Assembly (NCBI GenBank): GCA_035534495.1
Contig: DATLRW010000115.1
Span: forward strand, 1-23,412
Direction of reading: 5' to 3'
Source: JAKASX01 sp035534495
GTDB lineage: Bacteria; Acidobacteriota; Terriglobia; Acidiferrales; UBA7541
DNA: 23,412 nt
In this document: in pieces, positions 23,221-23,412 of the stretch
How positions within the stretch are numbered: position 1 is the first letter of the stretch
Layout: the number at the start of each line of letters is the position of its first letter
Made by a program: the position numbers and the translations under genes
The notes under the pieces: model-generated
Databases searched by the model: none
Told to the model about the DNA's origin: nothing
Seen by the model: the letters and a program-made list of their open reading frames with translations, nothing else

Positions 23221-23233
23221 ACTAATCATTAGT
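23221..23233. promoter_or_regulatory. Palindrome overlapping the glnA transcription start, possible operator
   Basis: ACTAATCATTAGT is a perfect 6-bp inverted repeat around one central base. It lies on the predicted +1 of the glnA promoter, a place where a repressor would block transcription. The binding protein is unknown. Confidence 0.5.
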
Positions 23234-23263
23234 TGAGTGGAATCGCGTCCCCCCGGAGGAGGA

Positions 23264-23412
23264 ATGGACCAAAAAGGCGTTCTGGAATACGCTCGTAAGC
23301 ACGAAGCAAAGATGTTGGATTTACGCTTCACCGACCTGCCCGGTCTTTGGCATCACATCAGTTTTCCCATTCATCAACTCGACGAACAGGCATTCGAAGA
23401 CGGCTTCGGCAT
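23264..23412 (+). CDS. glnA: Glutamine synthetase, N-terminal fragment (runs off window)
   Basis: Only the first 49 codons lie inside the window. They start with MDQKGVLEYARKHEAKMLDL followed by RFTDLPGLWHHISFPIHQLD and EQAFEDGFG, the N-terminal beta-grasp region of type I glutamine synthetase (family pattern: MVDLRFTDLPGxWQH). The enzyme makes glutamine from glutamate, ammonia and ATP. The start is well supported by GGAGGAGGA ending directly before the ATG at 23264. A sigma70-like promoter and a palindrome lie just upstream. No sigma54-type promoter (GG-N10-GC) was noticed. Confidence 0.9.
   Translation, partial: MDQKGVLEYARKHEAKMLDLRFTDLPGLWHHISFPIHQLDEQAFEDGFG

Overview
The window is mostly GC-rich (about 65% by eye), densely packed bacterial chromosome. 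An Acidobacteriota or similar Gram-negative origin is suggested by a TonB-dependent receptor with an N-terminal carboxypeptidase-regulatory-like domain, a trpS-scpA-scpB-rluB-type cluster, an orphan LytTR regulator, a bacterial PolX and an INO1-type inositol-phosphate synthase. No rRNA, tRNA or marker protein fixes the taxonomy, so this placement is an inference.

Layout. 1-1030: a visibly lower-GC patch with the frameshifted 3' end of an IS1-type transposase and, convergent to it, a two-gene unit of unknown function (a two-helix membrane protein and a 93-aa soluble protein) behind a TATAAT box placed for leaderless transcription. 1172-4594 (+): SpoU/TrmH rRNA or tRNA methyltransferase, RarA ATPase and a secreted beta-propeller-like protein. 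4634-4780: a 130-bp MITE-like element with inverted ends, two hairpins and a 9-bp direct repeat at its borders. 4785-6699 (-): a frameshifted FUSC-type membrane protein and an AzgA/NCS2 purine permease. 6825-9991 (+): a DUF2784-like membrane protein, a small exported Cys-containing protein and a large TonB-dependent receptor. 10021-15501 (-): a probable operon of acyl-CoA dehydrogenase, TrpRS, ScpA, ScpB, an RsuA/RluB-type pseudouridine synthase and a CoA-binding protein. 15536-15691: two different short tandem repeat arrays in the divergent promoter region. 15743-16765 (+): SAM methyltransferase. 16871-17662 (-): LytTR response regulator. 17871-20680 (+): Nudix hydrolase, cold-shock protein and PolX. 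20696-21453 (-): decayed CLC-type channel fused to an RCK_C-like domain. 21752-23083 (+): inositol-3-phosphate synthase. 23264-end (+): start of glutamine synthetase.

Most genes are housekeeping: RNA modification, translation, chromosome segregation, DNA repair, and nitrogen and inositol metabolism. The less ordinary signals are a long TrpRS insertion with deviant codon use just before the KMSKS loop; an RluB-like enzyme with Glu at the catalytic Asp position; the MITE, whose ends and target duplication resemble IS1; a recurring arrangement of -10 boxes 6-9 nt upstream of start codons, pointing to leaderless mRNAs; and three decaying genes (transposase, FUSC, CLC).

All calls come from reading the translated sequence and motifs by eye. 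No database search was possible.
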